A DNA stretch of 64,000 nt, taken from contig NZ_JAGOLP010000003.1 in assembly GCF_017994015.1 (NCBI RefSeq), positions 153,287 to 217,286 of the forward strand, read 5' to 3'. This DNA comes from Ferrovibrio sp. (GTDB lineage: Bacteria; Pseudomonadota; Alphaproteobacteria; Ferrovibrionales; Ferrovibrionaceae). The position numbers and the translations under genes were made by a program. Under the pieces are notes generated by a model. That model did not search any database, was not told where the DNA came from, and was given only the letters and a program-made list of their open reading frames with translations. Shown piece after piece: positions 11,725-21,098 of this stretch. Position 1 is the stretch's first letter. Every line of letters starts with the position of its first letter.

Positions 11725-13265
11725 ACGGGCTGAACACCGACCTGTCCCTCTGGCGGGATCATGCGGCCAGACGCATTGCCGGCACTGCCTTGCAGCCGCA
11801 TCACGCCGAACGGGGCCGCATCGAATCCATAGCCGACGGCATTGCGCTGGTATCAGGATTGCCAAGCGCCCGGTTGAATGAACTGCTTGTATTGCCGGAT
11901 AACCGCTTTGGCTTTGTCAGGCATCTGGGTGTAGACACTCTGGCCTGTATTCTGCTCGACAGCGCCGAAGCTATTGAAGCCGGGCAAATTGTTACCGGCA
12001 CGGGCGATGTGGTGCGCACAGCGGTTGGCGCCGCCCTGCTGGGCCGGGTGGTCGATCCGCTGGGCCGGCCGCTTGACGGCAAGGGCGATATCCCGGCAGC
12101 AAGCCACGAGCCGATTGAGCGGGCGGCACCAGGGATCATTGACCGCGACCTGATATCAGAGCCTTTGCAAACCGGTATTCTGGCCGTGGATACAATGTTT
12201 CCAATCGGCCGCGGCCAGCGCGAATTGATCGTGGGTGATCGCAGCAGCGGCAAAACCACACTGGCGGTCGATGCCATTCTCAATCAACGCGATAGCGACG
12301 TGATCTGCATTTATGTCTCTATCGGACAGAAGATGTCGAATGCCCGCCGCGTCATCGAAACCATTGCGCAGCTGGGGCCTGCCGAAAGATGCATCACTGT
12401 GGTCGCCTCGGCCAGCAGCACGCCCGGCATGCAATGGATCGCACCTTTTGCCGGCTTCTCGATTGCCGAGTATTTCCGCGACCGTGGCCAGCACGTGCTG
12501 ATCGTGCTCGACGATCTTTCCAAACATGCCGCCACCCATCGCGAACTGGCATTGCTGACGCGCCAGCCGCCAGGCCGCGAAGCTTATCCAGGCGATATCT
12601 TCTACCTGCATGCGCGATTGCTGGAACGGGCCGCCAAACTCAACGCTGCCCTGGGCGGTGGCTCGCTGACTGCCCTGCCGATTGCCGAGACCGATGCCGG
12701 CAATCTCAGTGCCTATATCCCGACCAACCTGATTTCAATCACTGACGGCCAGATTGTTCTGGATGCCAAGCTGTTTCATGAAGGACAAAAACCGGCGGTG
12801 GATATCGGTCGTAGTGTCAGCCGTGTTGGCGGGAAGGCGCAATCAGCTTTGCTGCGCCAGGAAGCCGGCATGCTGCGGCTGGATTACGCCCAGTTCCTGG
12901 AACTGGAAATCTTCAGCCGGCTGGGCGGCGCCGGTAATCCGCGGCTGCAGCGCCAGATGCAGCGTGGCCGTGCCATCCGCGCCATTCTGGCCCAGCCAGC
13001 CAACCAGCCCATGCGATTGGGCGACCAGGCGGCTTTGCTGGTGGCGGTCAGGGAAGGGCATTTCGACGGCATGGCGCCTGAGCAAATTAAGCTCAGTCGG
13101 CAACAGCTTGGCGCCTGGCTTGACCGCCATGCCAATGGCATCAACTTGAAAATTGCCGATGGAACGGCCTTGGATGCACCCACCCGGGCCGGATTGCAGG
13201 CAACGCTGGCGGCCTATTTCAACAATCCGCTGCATTCCGCAAATATGCCGGAGCCGCTTGCATGA
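11721..13265 (+). CDS. atpA: N-type ATPase F1 subunit alpha
   Basis: A 514-residue alpha subunit, the non-catalytic nucleotide-binding partner of beta. Diagnostic blocks are [17 protein letters not shown] at the N-terminus, [13 protein letters not shown], the P-loop GDRSSGKT at 172-179, the Walker B strand [12 protein letters not shown] and the [20 protein letters not shown] block. The C-terminal domain carries FLELEIFSR. The sequence is complete and no essential block is lost. ATGA overlaps with both atpF and atpG imply strict co-translation. Confidence 0.93.
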   Translation: MNGLNTDLSLWRDHAARRIAGTALQPHHAERGRIESIADGIALVSGLPSARLNELLVLPDNRFGFVRHLGVDTLACILLDSAEAIEAGQIVTGTGDVVRTAVGAALLGRVVDPLGRPLDGKGDIPAASHEPIERAAPGIIDRDLISEPLQTGILAVDTMFPIGRGQRELIVGDRSSGKTTLAVDAILNQRDSDVICIYVSIGQKMSNARRVIETIAQLGPAERCITVVASASSTPGMQWIAPFAGFSIAEYFRDRGQHVLIVLDDLSKHAATHRELALLTRQPPGREAYPGDIFYLHARLLERAAKLNAALGGGSLTALPIAETDAGNLSAYIPTNLISITDGQIVLDAKLFHEGQKPAVDIGRSVSRVGGKAQSALLRQEAGMLRLDYAQFLELEIFSRLGGAGNPRLQRQMQRGRAIRAILAQPANQPMRLGDQAALLVAVREGHFDGMAPEQIKLSRQQLGAWLDRHANGINLKIADGTALDAPTRAGLQATLAAYFNNPLHSANMPEPLA

Positions 13266-14098
13266 CTGCGCTGCTGGCGGAGGTGGAACGGCAACACGCG
13301 GCCATGCTGCAATTGGGCAGCCTAATCACTGCCCTGCGCGGTATCGCCGCCGCGCGCGCCGAACAATGCCGTGGCAAACTTCCGGCTATTCACAACTACT
13401 CCCGCACCATCGCCAAAGGCATCGGCCGAGCCCTCGACCTGCAAAGCGCAGATTACTCCCCGCCGCCGGCCGGCCGGCATGCCACGATCCTGTTTGGCAG
13501 CGAACAGGGATTTGTAGGCAACCTGAATGAGCAGTTATGGTCTGCGGTGGCGGCGCTGGATACTGCCGGCGACCTGCTGGTTCTGGGGCGGCGTATGGCG
13601 GAACTGGGCCACGAACGCGGCACCAGCATCACCACCGCTTTGCCAATGGCTGTTCATGCGGATTCAATGCCCGGGATCGCCATCGGCATAGCAGATTGGC
13701 TGTATCGGCGCGTCGAGACACATCAGGTGACCCATGCGCGCATCATTTTTGCTCAGGCGCAGTCAGCCAACACCATCACGTTGAGCCAGCGGCAAATTCT
13801 GCCTTTTGACTTTAGCCGTTTCCCGCGCCTGCACCGGCACTTGCCGACGCATCACTATCTGCCCGCGGAAAAACTGATCGAGCAGATTGCTGCCGAATAT
13901 GTTTTTGCCGAAATCTGTGAGACCGGCATGCAGGCATTGGCAGCCGAGAACGAAGCCAGGCTCGCTTCGATGGCTGCTGCCAAACGCAATATTGAACAAA
14001 TGACGGAAGACCTGACTGGCACTGAGCGGCAGTTGCGCCAGGCGGCGATCACCAGTGAATTGCTGGAATTGGCCGCGGCCGGCGGCTTTCAATTCTGA
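13262..14098 (+). CDS. atpG: N-type ATPase F1 subunit gamma
   Basis: A 278-residue gamma subunit, the rotating central shaft. It has the expected two-helix ends: N-terminal [35 protein letters not shown] and C-terminal [23 protein letters not shown] followed by [20 protein letters not shown]. The globular middle has [16 protein letters not shown], matching the TSDRGLCGxxN strand of typical gammas. It is more divergent than housekeeping gamma subunits, as expected for the N-type group. It is the last gene of the operon. Confidence 0.88.
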   Translation: MTALLAEVERQHAAMLQLGSLITALRGIAAARAEQCRGKLPAIHNYSRTIAKGIGRALDLQSADYSPPPAGRHATILFGSEQGFVGNLNEQLWSAVAALDTAGDLLVLGRRMAELGHERGTSITTALPMAVHADSMPGIAIGIADWLYRRVETHQVTHARIIFAQAQSANTITLSQRQILPFDFSRFPRLHRHLPTHHYLPAEKLIEQIAAEYVFAEICETGMQALAAENEARLASMAAAKRNIEQMTEDLTGTERQLRQAAITSELLELAAAGGFQF

Positions 14099-14115
14099 GC
14101 CTGTCGGACCAGGCT
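14098..14115 (+). terminator. Possible weak terminator hairpin after the N-ATPase operon
   Basis: A 6-bp inverted repeat AGCCTG/CAGGCT with a 6-base loop starts at the last base of the atpG stop codon. Only a short T run follows, so it may be a weak terminator or an mRNA 3'-end stabiliser. Confidence 0.25.
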
Positions 14116-14195
14116 TTGCAGCTGTGGCTTTACTTCATCTTTGCCACGCACCACCTTGCCCATGAAAAGCAGCACCATCCGATGGGAGGCAGGGA

Positions 14196-14960
14196 ATGTC
14201 GGAGCAATCAGATAAGGGCCAGGCCACGCCGCCTGGGCAAGCCAAGGTGGCGTTGGTGATCGGCGCCGGTGATGCCACCGGCGGCGCCATCGCCCGGCGT
14301 TTTGCGCGCGGCGGCTATACTGCCTGCCTGACCCGGCGCAATGCCGAAAAGTTGCAGCCGCTGATTGATCAGATAACCGCCGAGGGTGGCCAGGCATTTG
14401 GCTTCGGCGTTGATGCGCGCAACGAAGAACAAGCCATTGCGCTGATTGATCGGATCGAGCGCGAGCATGGCCCGATTGAGGTTTTTGTCTTCAATATCGG
14501 CGCCAATGCACCGAGCAGCATCCTGGACGAAACCGCGCGCAAATATTTCAAGATCTGGGAAATGGCCTGTTTTGCCGGCTTCCTGAATGCGCGGGAAGTT
14601 GCCAATCGCATGGTGCAGCGCGGGCGCGGCAGCATGATCTTCACCGGTGCCACCGCCTCCTTGCGCGGCAGTGCCAACTTTGCAGCCTTCGCCGGCGCCA
14701 AGCATGGCCTGCGCGCCCTGGCCCAGAGCATGGCGCGGGAATTGGGGCCGCAAGGCATCCATGTGGCGCATGTGGTGGTGGACGGCGCCATCGACACCGA
14801 TTTTATCCGCAGCAATTTCCCGGAACGCTACGCGCTGAAAGCGCAGGACGGTATCCTCAACCCGGACCATATCGCCGAAAACTACTGGTTTCTGCACAGC
14901 CAGCCGCGTGATGCCTGGACCTTCGAGATGGACCTGCGGCCCTGGATGGAACGCTGGTAG
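14196..14960 (+). CDS. SDR-family protein lacking the catalytic tyrosine
   Basis: A 254-residue Rossmann-fold short-chain dehydrogenase homologue. The nucleotide-binding strand reads VALVIGAGDATGGAIARRF, a modified form of TGxxxGxG, and a TRRNAEKL turn suggests NADP preference. The region of the catalytic Ser is GATASLRG. Where active SDRs carry YxxxK, this protein has F165-A-G-A-K169, and the usual NNAG is FNIGAN. The missing tyrosine means either a different chemistry or a binding role; the same change may occur across its subfamily. It has a GGGAGG site before the ATG and stands between the N-ATPase operon and imuA with no obvious partner. Confidence 0.8.
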   Translation: MSEQSDKGQATPPGQAKVALVIGAGDATGGAIARRFARGGYTACLTRRNAEKLQPLIDQITAEGGQAFGFGVDARNEEQAIALIDRIEREHGPIEVFVFNIGANAPSSILDETARKYFKIWEMACFAGFLNAREVANRMVQRGRGSMIFTGATASLRGSANFAAFAGAKHGLRALAQSMARELGPQGIHVAHVVVDGAIDTDFIRSNFPERYALKAQDGILNPDHIAENYWFLHSQPRDAWTFEMDLRPWMERW

Positions 14961-15040
14961 ATGCGCGGCAAACAGGAACAAAGATTATTCCCAACGCGCC
15001 ATCAACATATGCAAGTTATTGTTTATATTGAATAAAATGC

Positions 15041-15059
15041 TTTGTTCTTATGGAACAAA
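15041..15059. promoter_or_regulatory. Inverted repeat upstream of imuA
   Basis: Perfect 7-bp arms TTTGTTC and GAACAAA with a 5-base spacer, 65 bases before the imuA start. It contains GTTC and GAAC elements like LexA boxes but not the GTTC-N7-GTTC spacing known from alphaproteobacteria, so the binding protein is uncertain. Confidence 0.35.
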
Positions 15060-15123
15060 AAAGGTATATTGCGCGAATTAAAGATCAATGATAGAACATT
15101 AAGGGTCACAACGGAGACCCATC

Positions 15124-15840
15124 ATGATCCAGTCTGTTGTTTCCGCCCCTGCCGCGCCGCTTTCTGCCGCTTTCCACCAGCCGGCTTCCGGCCCAGGCAA
15201 TGGCTCTGCCATCGACCTGCTGCGCGGCAAGCTGGCCAGTTTCACCCGCACACATCTGCGCGCGGCCGGCGAGCGCCGGCTGTTCACCCGCCTGGCGGTG
15301 ATCGACCAGCATCTGCCCTGGCGCGGCCTGCCGCGGCATGGCCTGCATGAACTGACCGGCGAGATCGGCGCCATCACCAGCTTCCTCGCCGCCTTGCTGG
15401 GGCAGGACCGCAAGGCCCGTGAAGTGCTGTGGATCGCGCCGGCACAGCAGCAGCTTTATGCCCCGGCCCTGGCGCGGCTTGGCCTGGCGCATGACCGGCT
15501 GACCCTGGCGCATACCCGCCGCGCCGAGGACCGGCTTTATGCCTTTGAGGATGCCTTGCGCGATCTTGGTTATGGCGCCGTGGTGGCCGAGATCGATCAG
15601 GCCGATCTGGCCGAAACCCGCCGGCTGCATCTGGCCGCCGAGCAGGGCGGCAGCACCGGCTTCCTGATCCGGCGCGACCACAAGGCGCCCTCTGCGGCAC
15701 TGACCCGCTGGCAGATCGAGGCCGGCGACGGCCTGCGGCCATGCTGGCGCATATCGCTGCTGCGTTGCCTGAACGGCCAGCCGGCAAACTGGCTGGTGGA
15801 ATGGGATGTAATGGCCGGCGGTTTCCGCCTGGCTGCCTGA
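15124..15840 (+). CDS. imuA: ImuA-family damage-inducible mutagenesis protein, without ImuB/DnaE2
   Basis: A 238-residue protein of the ImuA (SulA/RecA-like) family, which normally works with ImuB and DnaE2 in error-prone repair. Recognisable parts are the N-terminal LRGKLASF, the LPWRGLPRHGLHELTGE strand that opens the RecA-like fold, VLWIAPAQQQLYAPALARLG, and WQIEAGDGLRPCWRISLLRC near the end. The P-loop position reads TGEIGAITSFLAA without a GKT, as in other ImuA proteins that do not hydrolyse ATP. The usual downstream imuB and dnaE2 are absent here: the next gene, on the other strand, is a TctC protein. They may lie elsewhere in the genome. Confidence 0.8.
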   Translation: MIQSVVSAPAAPLSAAFHQPASGPGNGSAIDLLRGKLASFTRTHLRAAGERRLFTRLAVIDQHLPWRGLPRHGLHELTGEIGAITSFLAALLGQDRKAREVLWIAPAQQQLYAPALARLGLAHDRLTLAHTRRAEDRLYAFEDALRDLGYGAVVAEIDQADLAETRRLHLAAEQGGSTGFLIRRDHKAPSAALTRWQIEAGDGLRPCWRISLLRCLNGQPANWLVEWDVMAGGFRLAA

Positions 15841-15891
15841 TGCATCACGCGGCGGCGGCCAGAGCAGCCGCCGCCGCGATTTGCCTCTATC

Positions 15892-16875
15892 TTAATCCGC
15901 CTTGATATTGCCTTTGGCCACCACTTCCGCCAGGGCTTCGGTTTCTTCCTTGATCTTGGCGGCGAATTGCGCCGGCGACTGGGTCAGGATCGAACCCTGC
16001 GGTTCCAGCTTGGCGCGCACCGCCAGCACGTTGGTGGCGGCAATGATTTCGCGGCTGAGCAGATCGACGATCTCTACCGGCGTGGCTTTGGGCAGGAAGA
16101 TGCCGACCCAGAAGCTGATGTCAAAGCCGGGGAAGCCGAGTTCGGCCACGGTGGGCACATCCGGCAATGCCGGCAGGCGCTGGGCCGAGGAAACCGCCAG
16201 GGCACGCAACTTGCCGGCCTTGACATGCGGCACCGCCGAAAGCGTATCGAAAATCACCGTCACTTCCTTGGTGAAGGCGGCGGTCTGCGCCGCAGCAGCG
16301 CCACGATACGGCACATGGATCATCTGGATGCCGGCCTTCTGGCTCAGCAATTCAAAAGCCAGGTGCGTGATGTTGCCATTGCCGGCCGAGCCATACGGCA
16401 CTTCACCGGGCTTCGACTTGGCCAGCGCAACCAGATCCTTCAGGCTTTTGATACTGGCGCCCTGCGGATGTTCGGGATTCACCGCCAGGATCAGCGGCAC
16501 CGAGATCACCGTGGTGATCGGCGCAAAATCGCTCTGCGGCTTGTATTTCAAATCCTTGAACAGCGTCGGGTTCAGCGTGATGGTGCTGCTGTTGCTGACA
16601 AATACCGAATAGCCATCGGGTTCGGCGCGGGCGACGCTTTCGGCGGCGATCATGCCGTTGGCGCCAGTGCGGTTTTCCACCACAAAGGGCTGGCCCAGCT
16701 TGGTGGCCAGATGCTCGCCAATAATACGCGCCACCACATCAATGGTGCCACCCGGGCTGAAACCCACGACCAGCTTGACCGGCCGGCTGGGATAAGACTG
16801 CGCCATTGCTGCTGTGGACAGGCCCGCTACGGCAAGGCCAAGCAACGCAGCGCGCAAGGTGTTGACGAATTTCAT
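15892..16875 (-). CDS. TctC/Bug-type periplasmic solute-binding protein
   Basis: A 327-residue binding protein of the tripartite tricarboxylate transporter (TTT) family. The signal peptide is residues 1-25, with cleavage after AMA and the mature protein starting QSYPSRPVKLVVGF. The family signature PGGTIDVVARIIGEHL and the VVENRTGANGMIAAE segment form the carboxylate-binding pocket. A GGAGG lies nine bases before the ATG. No membrane TctA/TctB genes are adjacent, so it is an orphan Bug protein. It follows the thiolase-like gene by 43 bases in the same direction, so it probably supplies a carboxylic acid handled by that pair. Confidence 0.9.
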   Translation of the reverse strand: MKFVNTLRAALLGLAVAGLSTAAMAQSYPSRPVKLVVGFSPGGTIDVVARIIGEHLATKLGQPFVVENRTGANGMIAAESVARAEPDGYSVFVSNSSTITLNPTLFKDLKYKPQSDFAPITTVISVPLILAVNPEHPQGASIKSLKDLVALAKSKPGEVPYGSAGNGNITHLAFELLSQKAGIQMIHVPYRGAAAAQTAAFTKEVTVIFDTLSAVPHVKAGKLRALAVSSAQRLPALPDVPTVAELGFPGFDISFWVGIFLPKATPVEIVDLLSREIIAATNVLAVRAKLEPQGSILTQSPAQFAAKIKEETEALAEVVAKGNIKAD

Positions 16876-16918
16876 TCTGTGTTTCCTCCGGTTTTTGGTT
16901 TTTGTTTATGAAAAATCG

Positions 16919-18064
16919 TTACAGCGTGGCTTTGCTGCCCAGAATGTTGGTGACCTGGCTGGAAAACACACCGCCGCTGCCCTGGCACAAAGCCAGTTCG
17001 GCACCCTGCACCTGGCGGTCGCCGGCTTCGCCACGCAATTGCCGGATCGCTTCCACCAAAGTGAACAGGCCATACATGCCGGGATGGCAGCAGGACAGGC
17101 CGCCGCCATTGGTGTTGACCGGCAGATCACCGCCCGGCCCTATATGGCCATCGGCAACGAAGCGGCCGCCCTCGCCCTTGGGGCAGAAGCCGAGGTCTTC
17201 CAGCAGCATCACGGTGTTGATGGTGAAGGCATCGTAGAGCTGCACCACATCGATATCCGCCGCGCTGGTGCCGGCTTCAGCATGGGCACGACGGCCGGAA
17301 GCCAAAGCCGCCGTGTGGCAGAGATCAGGCATGGCGGAAATTGCCTTATGGCCGATTTCGGCCGCAGCACCGAGCAGGTAGACCGGCGGCTTCGCCGTAT
17401 CGCGAGCCAGATCGGCGCGGGTCATGATCACGGCCGCCGCGCCATCGGTGACCAGGCAACAATCCAGCTTGCCGAGCGGATCGGAGACCAGCGGCGCCGC
17501 CAGCACGGCATCGCGGCTCAGCGGATTGCGGGCGAAAGCCTCCGGGTTGAGCCGCGCCCAGTCGCGTGCCGCCACCGCCACGGCGGCGAGCTGTTCGCGC
17601 GTGGTGCCGAATTCATGCATATGGCGCGCGGCTGCCAGGGCATAGGAGCTGACCGGAAACCGCGCCGCATAGGGCGCCTCAAGGTCAGACCAGTTACCCG
17701 CCACCGAGGTTTGCAGCCGGCCAAGGGCGCTGCGCTGGTTACTGGCGTAGCAGATCAGCGCCACATCGCAGAGCCCGGCATTCAGCGCCAGCGCGGCCTG
17801 TTGCGTATGGCACAGGAAAGACGAACCGCCAACCCGGGTATTCTCGGAAAACCTTGGCTGGATGCCGAGATATTCGGCGAAAGCCAGGGTGGAGAGGAAT
17901 TCCTGCTGCATGCCGACAAACAGGCCATCAACCTGGCGCAGTGACAAACCGGCATCGGCGGCAGCTTGCCGCGCCACCAGCGCCATCATCTCCAGCGCGC
18001 TATAGCCCCGGGCGCCCTGGATGAAGCCGGTGGCGGCACCGGCAAAGGCCACGCTGCCACGCAT
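16919..18064 (-). CDS. Thiolase-like protein (SCP-x/Ltp group) lacking the usual nucleophile
   Basis: A 381-residue thiolase-fold protein. The region aligned with the active-site cysteine reads RVGGSSFLCHTQQAALAL; the single Cys is shifted by about five residues from the nucleophile position, where Gly or Ser stands instead. The C-terminal base is kept in NTNGGGLSCCHPGMYG. Loss of the nucleophile and pairing with a DUF35 partner is the pattern of Ltp2-type aldolases, which cleave side chains by retro-aldol reaction. The ATG overlaps the DUF35 stop codon (TGATG). A TTG three bases upstream is also in frame. Substrate unknown. Confidence 0.82.
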   Translation of the reverse strand: MRGSVAFAGAATGFIQGARGYSALEMMALVARQAAADAGLSLRQVDGLFVGMQQEFLSTLAFAEYLGIQPRFSENTRVGGSSFLCHTQQAALALNAGLCDVALICYASNQRSALGRLQTSVAGNWSDLEAPYAARFPVSSYALAAARHMHEFGTTREQLAAVAVAARDWARLNPEAFARNPLSRDAVLAAPLVSDPLGKLDCCLVTDGAAAVIMTRADLARDTAKPPVYLLGAAAEIGHKAISAMPDLCHTAALASGRRAHAEAGTSAADIDVVQLYDAFTINTVMLLEDLGFCPKGEGGRFVADGHIGPGGDLPVNTNGGGLSCCHPGMYGLFTLVEAIRQLRGEAGDRQVQGAELALCQGSGGVFSSQVTNILGSKATL

Positions 18065-18450
18065 CAAGCTGCCTCCGGCAGGAATACCGGCGCCAACTGG
18101 CCGTTCACATCGGCAATCCTCACCTGCACACGCAAACCGATGGCCACCTGCTCGGGCGCCAGACCATCGACGCGCGACATCAGCCGCACACCTTCATCCA
18201 GTTCGATCAAGGCGACATTATAAGGCCCACCCTTATCGGCCGGGCGGCGCACCACGGTGGTGGAATAGACCACGCCGCGCCCGCTGGGCTGCACCCAGCG
18301 CAACGCCGTACTGGCACAATGCGGGCAGACCACACGCGGATAAAACACATGCTTGCCGCAATCGGCGCAATGCTGAATCTGAAACTGGCCGGCCTTCAGC
18401 CCGGCCTCATAGGCCGCCATGGCCGCACCAATCGGCGCCTCCGTCAGCAT
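18064..18450 (-). CDS. DUF35 Zn-ribbon/OB-fold protein, partner of the thiolase-like protein
   Basis: A 128-residue acyl-CoA-associated OB-fold protein. The rubredoxin-like zinc ribbon uses Cys28, Cys31, Cys42 and Cys45 (IQHCADCGKH and RVVCPHCAS); the OB fold follows with GRGVVYSTTVVRR and GGPYNVALIELDEGVRLMSR. I start at the ATG at 18450, which has GGAGG upstream; an in-frame ATG at 18513 would add 21 residues with no homology expected and would run into the operator palindrome. DUF35 proteins form complexes with thiolase-like enzymes, and here the two genes overlap. It heads a three-gene operon ending with the TctC protein. Confidence 0.85.
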   Translation of the reverse strand: MLTEAPIGAAMAAYEAGLKAGQFQIQHCADCGKHVFYPRVVCPHCASTALRWVQPSGRGVVYSTTVVRRPADKGGPYNVALIELDEGVRLMSRVDGLAPEQVAIGLRVQVRIADVNGQLAPVFLPEAA

Positions 18451-18504
18451 GGCTTTCCCATCCTCCGTTTTGGGCCGGCACTGGGCGGCGGCCTGGAACA
18501 GAAT

Positions 18505-18527
18505 AGATGACAAATTTTATGTCATCT
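18505..18527. promoter_or_regulatory. Perfect inverted repeat upstream of the DUF35-thiolase operon
   Basis: Arms AGATGACA and TGTCATCT, 8 bp each with no mismatch, are separated by the 7-base AT spacer AATTTTA. It lies 55 bases upstream of the DUF35 start and between that gene and the GntR gene, which reads in the same direction. Probable operator for the GntR protein. Confidence 0.6.
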
Positions 18528-18653
18528 GAAAACTGTCTACATATATTTTTGAAAGTAATGCCTTTTCACCACAGCGTCAACGCAGAAATCTCAGCAACGC
18601 TATGCTGGCGGCCTATGCAGGGCTGGTGAATGCAATATGGCTAAAGCGGCCGG

Positions 18654-19439
18654 CTAAGCTTCGGCGCGGATGCGCGGCTTGCGCTTGGCATGGGCGCCAA
18701 GCCCGGTGCTTGGCGGGGCGGCTGCCGGCGCCAGCATGGCCTGGGCCGCAGCATGCTGCTCAATCTCGCGCTGCTCATGCTCTTCCACATAGGCGCGGGC
18801 ATTACGCAGATGCTGACGCATGGCGGCTTCGGCACGATCAGGGTCGCGGCTGGCAATGGCCTCCACGATGGCCTGATGTTCCTTGAAAGCCTGCACCGCA
18901 CGGCCGGCCCGGGTGCTCGACTTGAAGCGGTAGACCCGCAATAGGTCGTAAAGCCCGTCGCACAGCATGTCGATCAGCCAGTTATTGCGGCTGCCTTTGA
19001 CGATGCAGAAGTGAAAATCCTGGTCCTTCGGATTCTGGTAATAGCTGGTGCCTTCCACCACGCCATCCTGCCGGCCATGCTCGGCCAGCAGCCGGCGCAA
19101 TTCGACAATTTCCTTGTCGGTCATCGCCTGGGCAGCCAGCCGGCAGGCCATGCCCTCCAGCGCCTCGCGCACTTGCAGCAGGTTCTTCAGATCCTGGATC
19201 GAAACATTAGCCACATGCACGCCGATATTCGGCGTACGTTGCAACAGCTTGCGGCCTTCAAGCCGGCGGATCGCCTCGCGCAGCGGACCACGGCTGACCC
19301 CCAAAGCCGCCGCCAGGGCCTGTTCGCTGATGCGGCTGCCGGGCTGTAATTCGCCGGCCATGATCGCGGCTTCAAGCCGCTCGGCTACGGAGTCGACCAA
19401 GGATTGCGGCCGTACCTGGCTGGTCAGGATGCTATTCAT
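18654..19439 (-). CDS. GntR-family regulator, FadR/FCD subgroup
   Basis: A 261-residue repressor-type regulator. Residues 10-78 form the winged helix (SVAERLEAAIMAGELQPGSR, ISEQALAAALGVSRGPLREA, IRRLEGRKLLQ). The FCD effector domain follows from about residue 85 (LLQVREALEGMACRLAA) to 225, with histidines in HFCIVKGSRN and EHQAIVEAI and RAEAAMRQHLRNA typical of its metal site. Such proteins respond to carboxylates or acyl-CoA. It lies directly upstream of the DUF35/thiolase/TctC operon and I infer it controls it through the palindrome at 18505-18527. The Ala/Pro-rich C-terminal tail is disordered. Confidence 0.88.
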   Translation of the reverse strand: MNSILTSQVRPQSLVDSVAERLEAAIMAGELQPGSRISEQALAAALGVSRGPLREAIRRLEGRKLLQRTPNIGVHVANVSIQDLKNLLQVREALEGMACRLAAQAMTDKEIVELRRLLAEHGRQDGVVEGTSYYQNPKDQDFHFCIVKGSRNNWLIDMLCDGLYDLLRVYRFKSSTRAGRAVQAFKEHQAIVEAIASRDPDRAEAAMRQHLRNARAYVEEHEQREIEQHAAAQAMLAPAAAPPSTGLGAHAKRKPRIRAEA

Positions 19440-19535
19440 CGGCTCCGACAGGATTTCAATTCTAAAACAAAGGATTACCGCCTTTTATAATATAATTGTC
19501 GGCAGTTTGCACCTGAATTTATCGGTTTCGGCGCC

Positions 19536-21026
19536 TCAAGCGCTGTGGCCGCGCACCGGGGCGGCCAGCGCCAGCAGCCTATCGGCATCCAGATGCTGCT
19601 CCAGATGGGCCGCCAATTCATCCAGGATGGCCTCAACCTGAAGCTCATAGGACACCTGGCTGCGCCGTTCGGGCCGCCATTGCGCCAGAAAATGCCGCCG
19701 GAAGGCATCGCTGGCGAACAGGCCGTGCAGATAACAACCCGCCACCAGGCCATCGGCCGAAACCGCCCCATCCAGCCGGCCATCGGCAAAACGCAGCAAG
19801 GGCCGCGCCAGGGCCGTGCCAAGGCTGCGCCCGGCATGGATTTCATAGCCCTGCACCGGCACAGCATCGATCAGGGTTTCACCCTGCATCGGCCCAACGA
19901 TCTTATGCGCATCCAGGCTGGTTTCCAGATCAAGCAGGCCAAGGCCGGCGATGCGGCCGGGCGGACCTTCCAGGCCGAGCGGATCGTCGATCCAGCGCCC
20001 CAGCATCTGATAGCCGCCGCAAATGCCGAATACCGGTTTGCCCTGGCGGTGATGCGCCAGCAGATCGATATCCCAGCCCTGCTGGCGCATAAAAACCAGA
20101 TCGGCAATGGTGGTTTTGGAACCAGGCAGCAGGATCAAGTCGGCATCCTGCGGCAAGGGCCGGCCGGCAGCGATGAATTCCACCGCCACATCGGCTTCAC
20201 TGGCCAGCGGGTCAAGATCGTCGAAATTGGCGATACGCGGAAAACGCGGCACAATGATGCGGAAGCCGGCACCCTGGCGCACCTGGCGCTGTTCGATCTG
20301 CATCGCATCTTCCGCCGGCAGCAGGCCGGCGCGCGGCAGCCAGGGAATCAGCCCCAGCCCGGGCCAGCCGGTATCCTGTTCGATCCGCGCCATGCCGGCC
20401 TCAAACAAAGCCGGATCGCCGCGAAACTTGTTGACGATAAAACCCCGAATCAGCGCCACATCGGCTGGCGCCAGCACCGCCTTGGTGCCAACCAGGCTGG
20501 CGATCACACCGCCGCGCTCGATATCACCCAGCAGCACCACCGGCAGGCCGGCGGCATGGGCAAAGCCCATATTGGCAATGTCATTGGCGCGCAGATTCAC
20601 TTCCGCCGGGCTGCCGGCACCTTCCACCAGCAGCAGATCGGCCTCGGCGGCAAGTAGCTGAAAACTATGCAGCACCGCCGGCATCAGGCTCTGGCGCTCG
20701 GCAAAATACTGCCGCGCCTGGCTCTGGCCCAGCACGCGGCCCTGCACCACCACCTGCGCCCCGGTATCGCTTTGCGGCTTGAGCAGCACCGGATTCATAT
20801 GGACCGAAGGCGCGGCAAAACAGGCCCGTGCCTGCAAAGCCTGGGCGCGGCCAATCTCGCCGCCATCCGGCGTGGCGGCGGCGTTGTTGGACATATTCTG
20901 TGGCTTGAATGGCCGCACCCGCAGCCCACGGCGCGCAAACAGCCGGCACAGGCCGGCCACGATCAGCGACTTGCCGGCATCGGAATGGGTGCCCTGGATC
21001 ATCAAGGCGACGGGCGGCTGAGCCAT
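19536..21026 (-). CDS. cobQ: Cobyric acid synthase CobQ
   Basis: A 496-residue amidotransferase that amidates carboxylates b, d, e and g of adenosylcobyrinic acid a,c-diamide using glutamine and ATP. The N-terminal P-loop-like region [20 protein letters not shown] and the [14 protein letters not shown] block are typical. The class I glutaminase domain has its nucleophile at Cys336 in [10 protein letters not shown] and a closing [14 protein letters not shown] with the catalytic His. It diverges from cobP across 72 bases, with no riboswitch in the gap. Confidence 0.95.
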   Translation of the reverse strand: MAQPPVALMIQGTHSDAGKSLIVAGLCRLFARRGLRVRPFKPQNMSNNAAATPDGGEIGRAQALQARACFAAPSVHMNPVLLKPQSDTGAQVVVQGRVLGQSQARQYFAERQSLMPAVLHSFQLLAAEADLLLVEGAGSPAEVNLRANDIANMGFAHAAGLPVVLLGDIERGGVIASLVGTKAVLAPADVALIRGFIVNKFRGDPALFEAGMARIEQDTGWPGLGLIPWLPRAGLLPAEDAMQIEQRQVRQGAGFRIIVPRFPRIANFDDLDPLASEADVAVEFIAAGRPLPQDADLILLPGSKTTIADLVFMRQQGWDIDLLAHHRQGKPVFGICGGYQMLGRWIDDPLGLEGPPGRIAGLGLLDLETSLDAHKIVGPMQGETLIDAVPVQGYEIHAGRSLGTALARPLLRFADGRLDGAVSADGLVAGCYLHGLFASDAFRRHFLAQWRPERRSQVSYELQVEAILDELAAHLEQHLDADRLLALAAPVRGHSA

Positions 21027-21098
21027 GGTGCCGTTTCGGTTGCGGATGTTATAGGGTTCGGGCCTAGGGTGCGGACCCTAGCTTGTATCGGAATTGAA

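Noticed and set aside
14089..14195. Possible protein fragment on the minus strand ending LVRQAQN
   Set aside because: The last 29 codons look protein-like, but there is no ribosome site, the rest of the frame is antisense to the SDR gene, and I could not match it to a family.
15041..15059. LexA box before imuA
   Set aside because: GTTC and GAAC occur, but not with the GTTC-N7-GTTC or GAAC-N4-GTTC spacing; kept only as an unassigned dyad.
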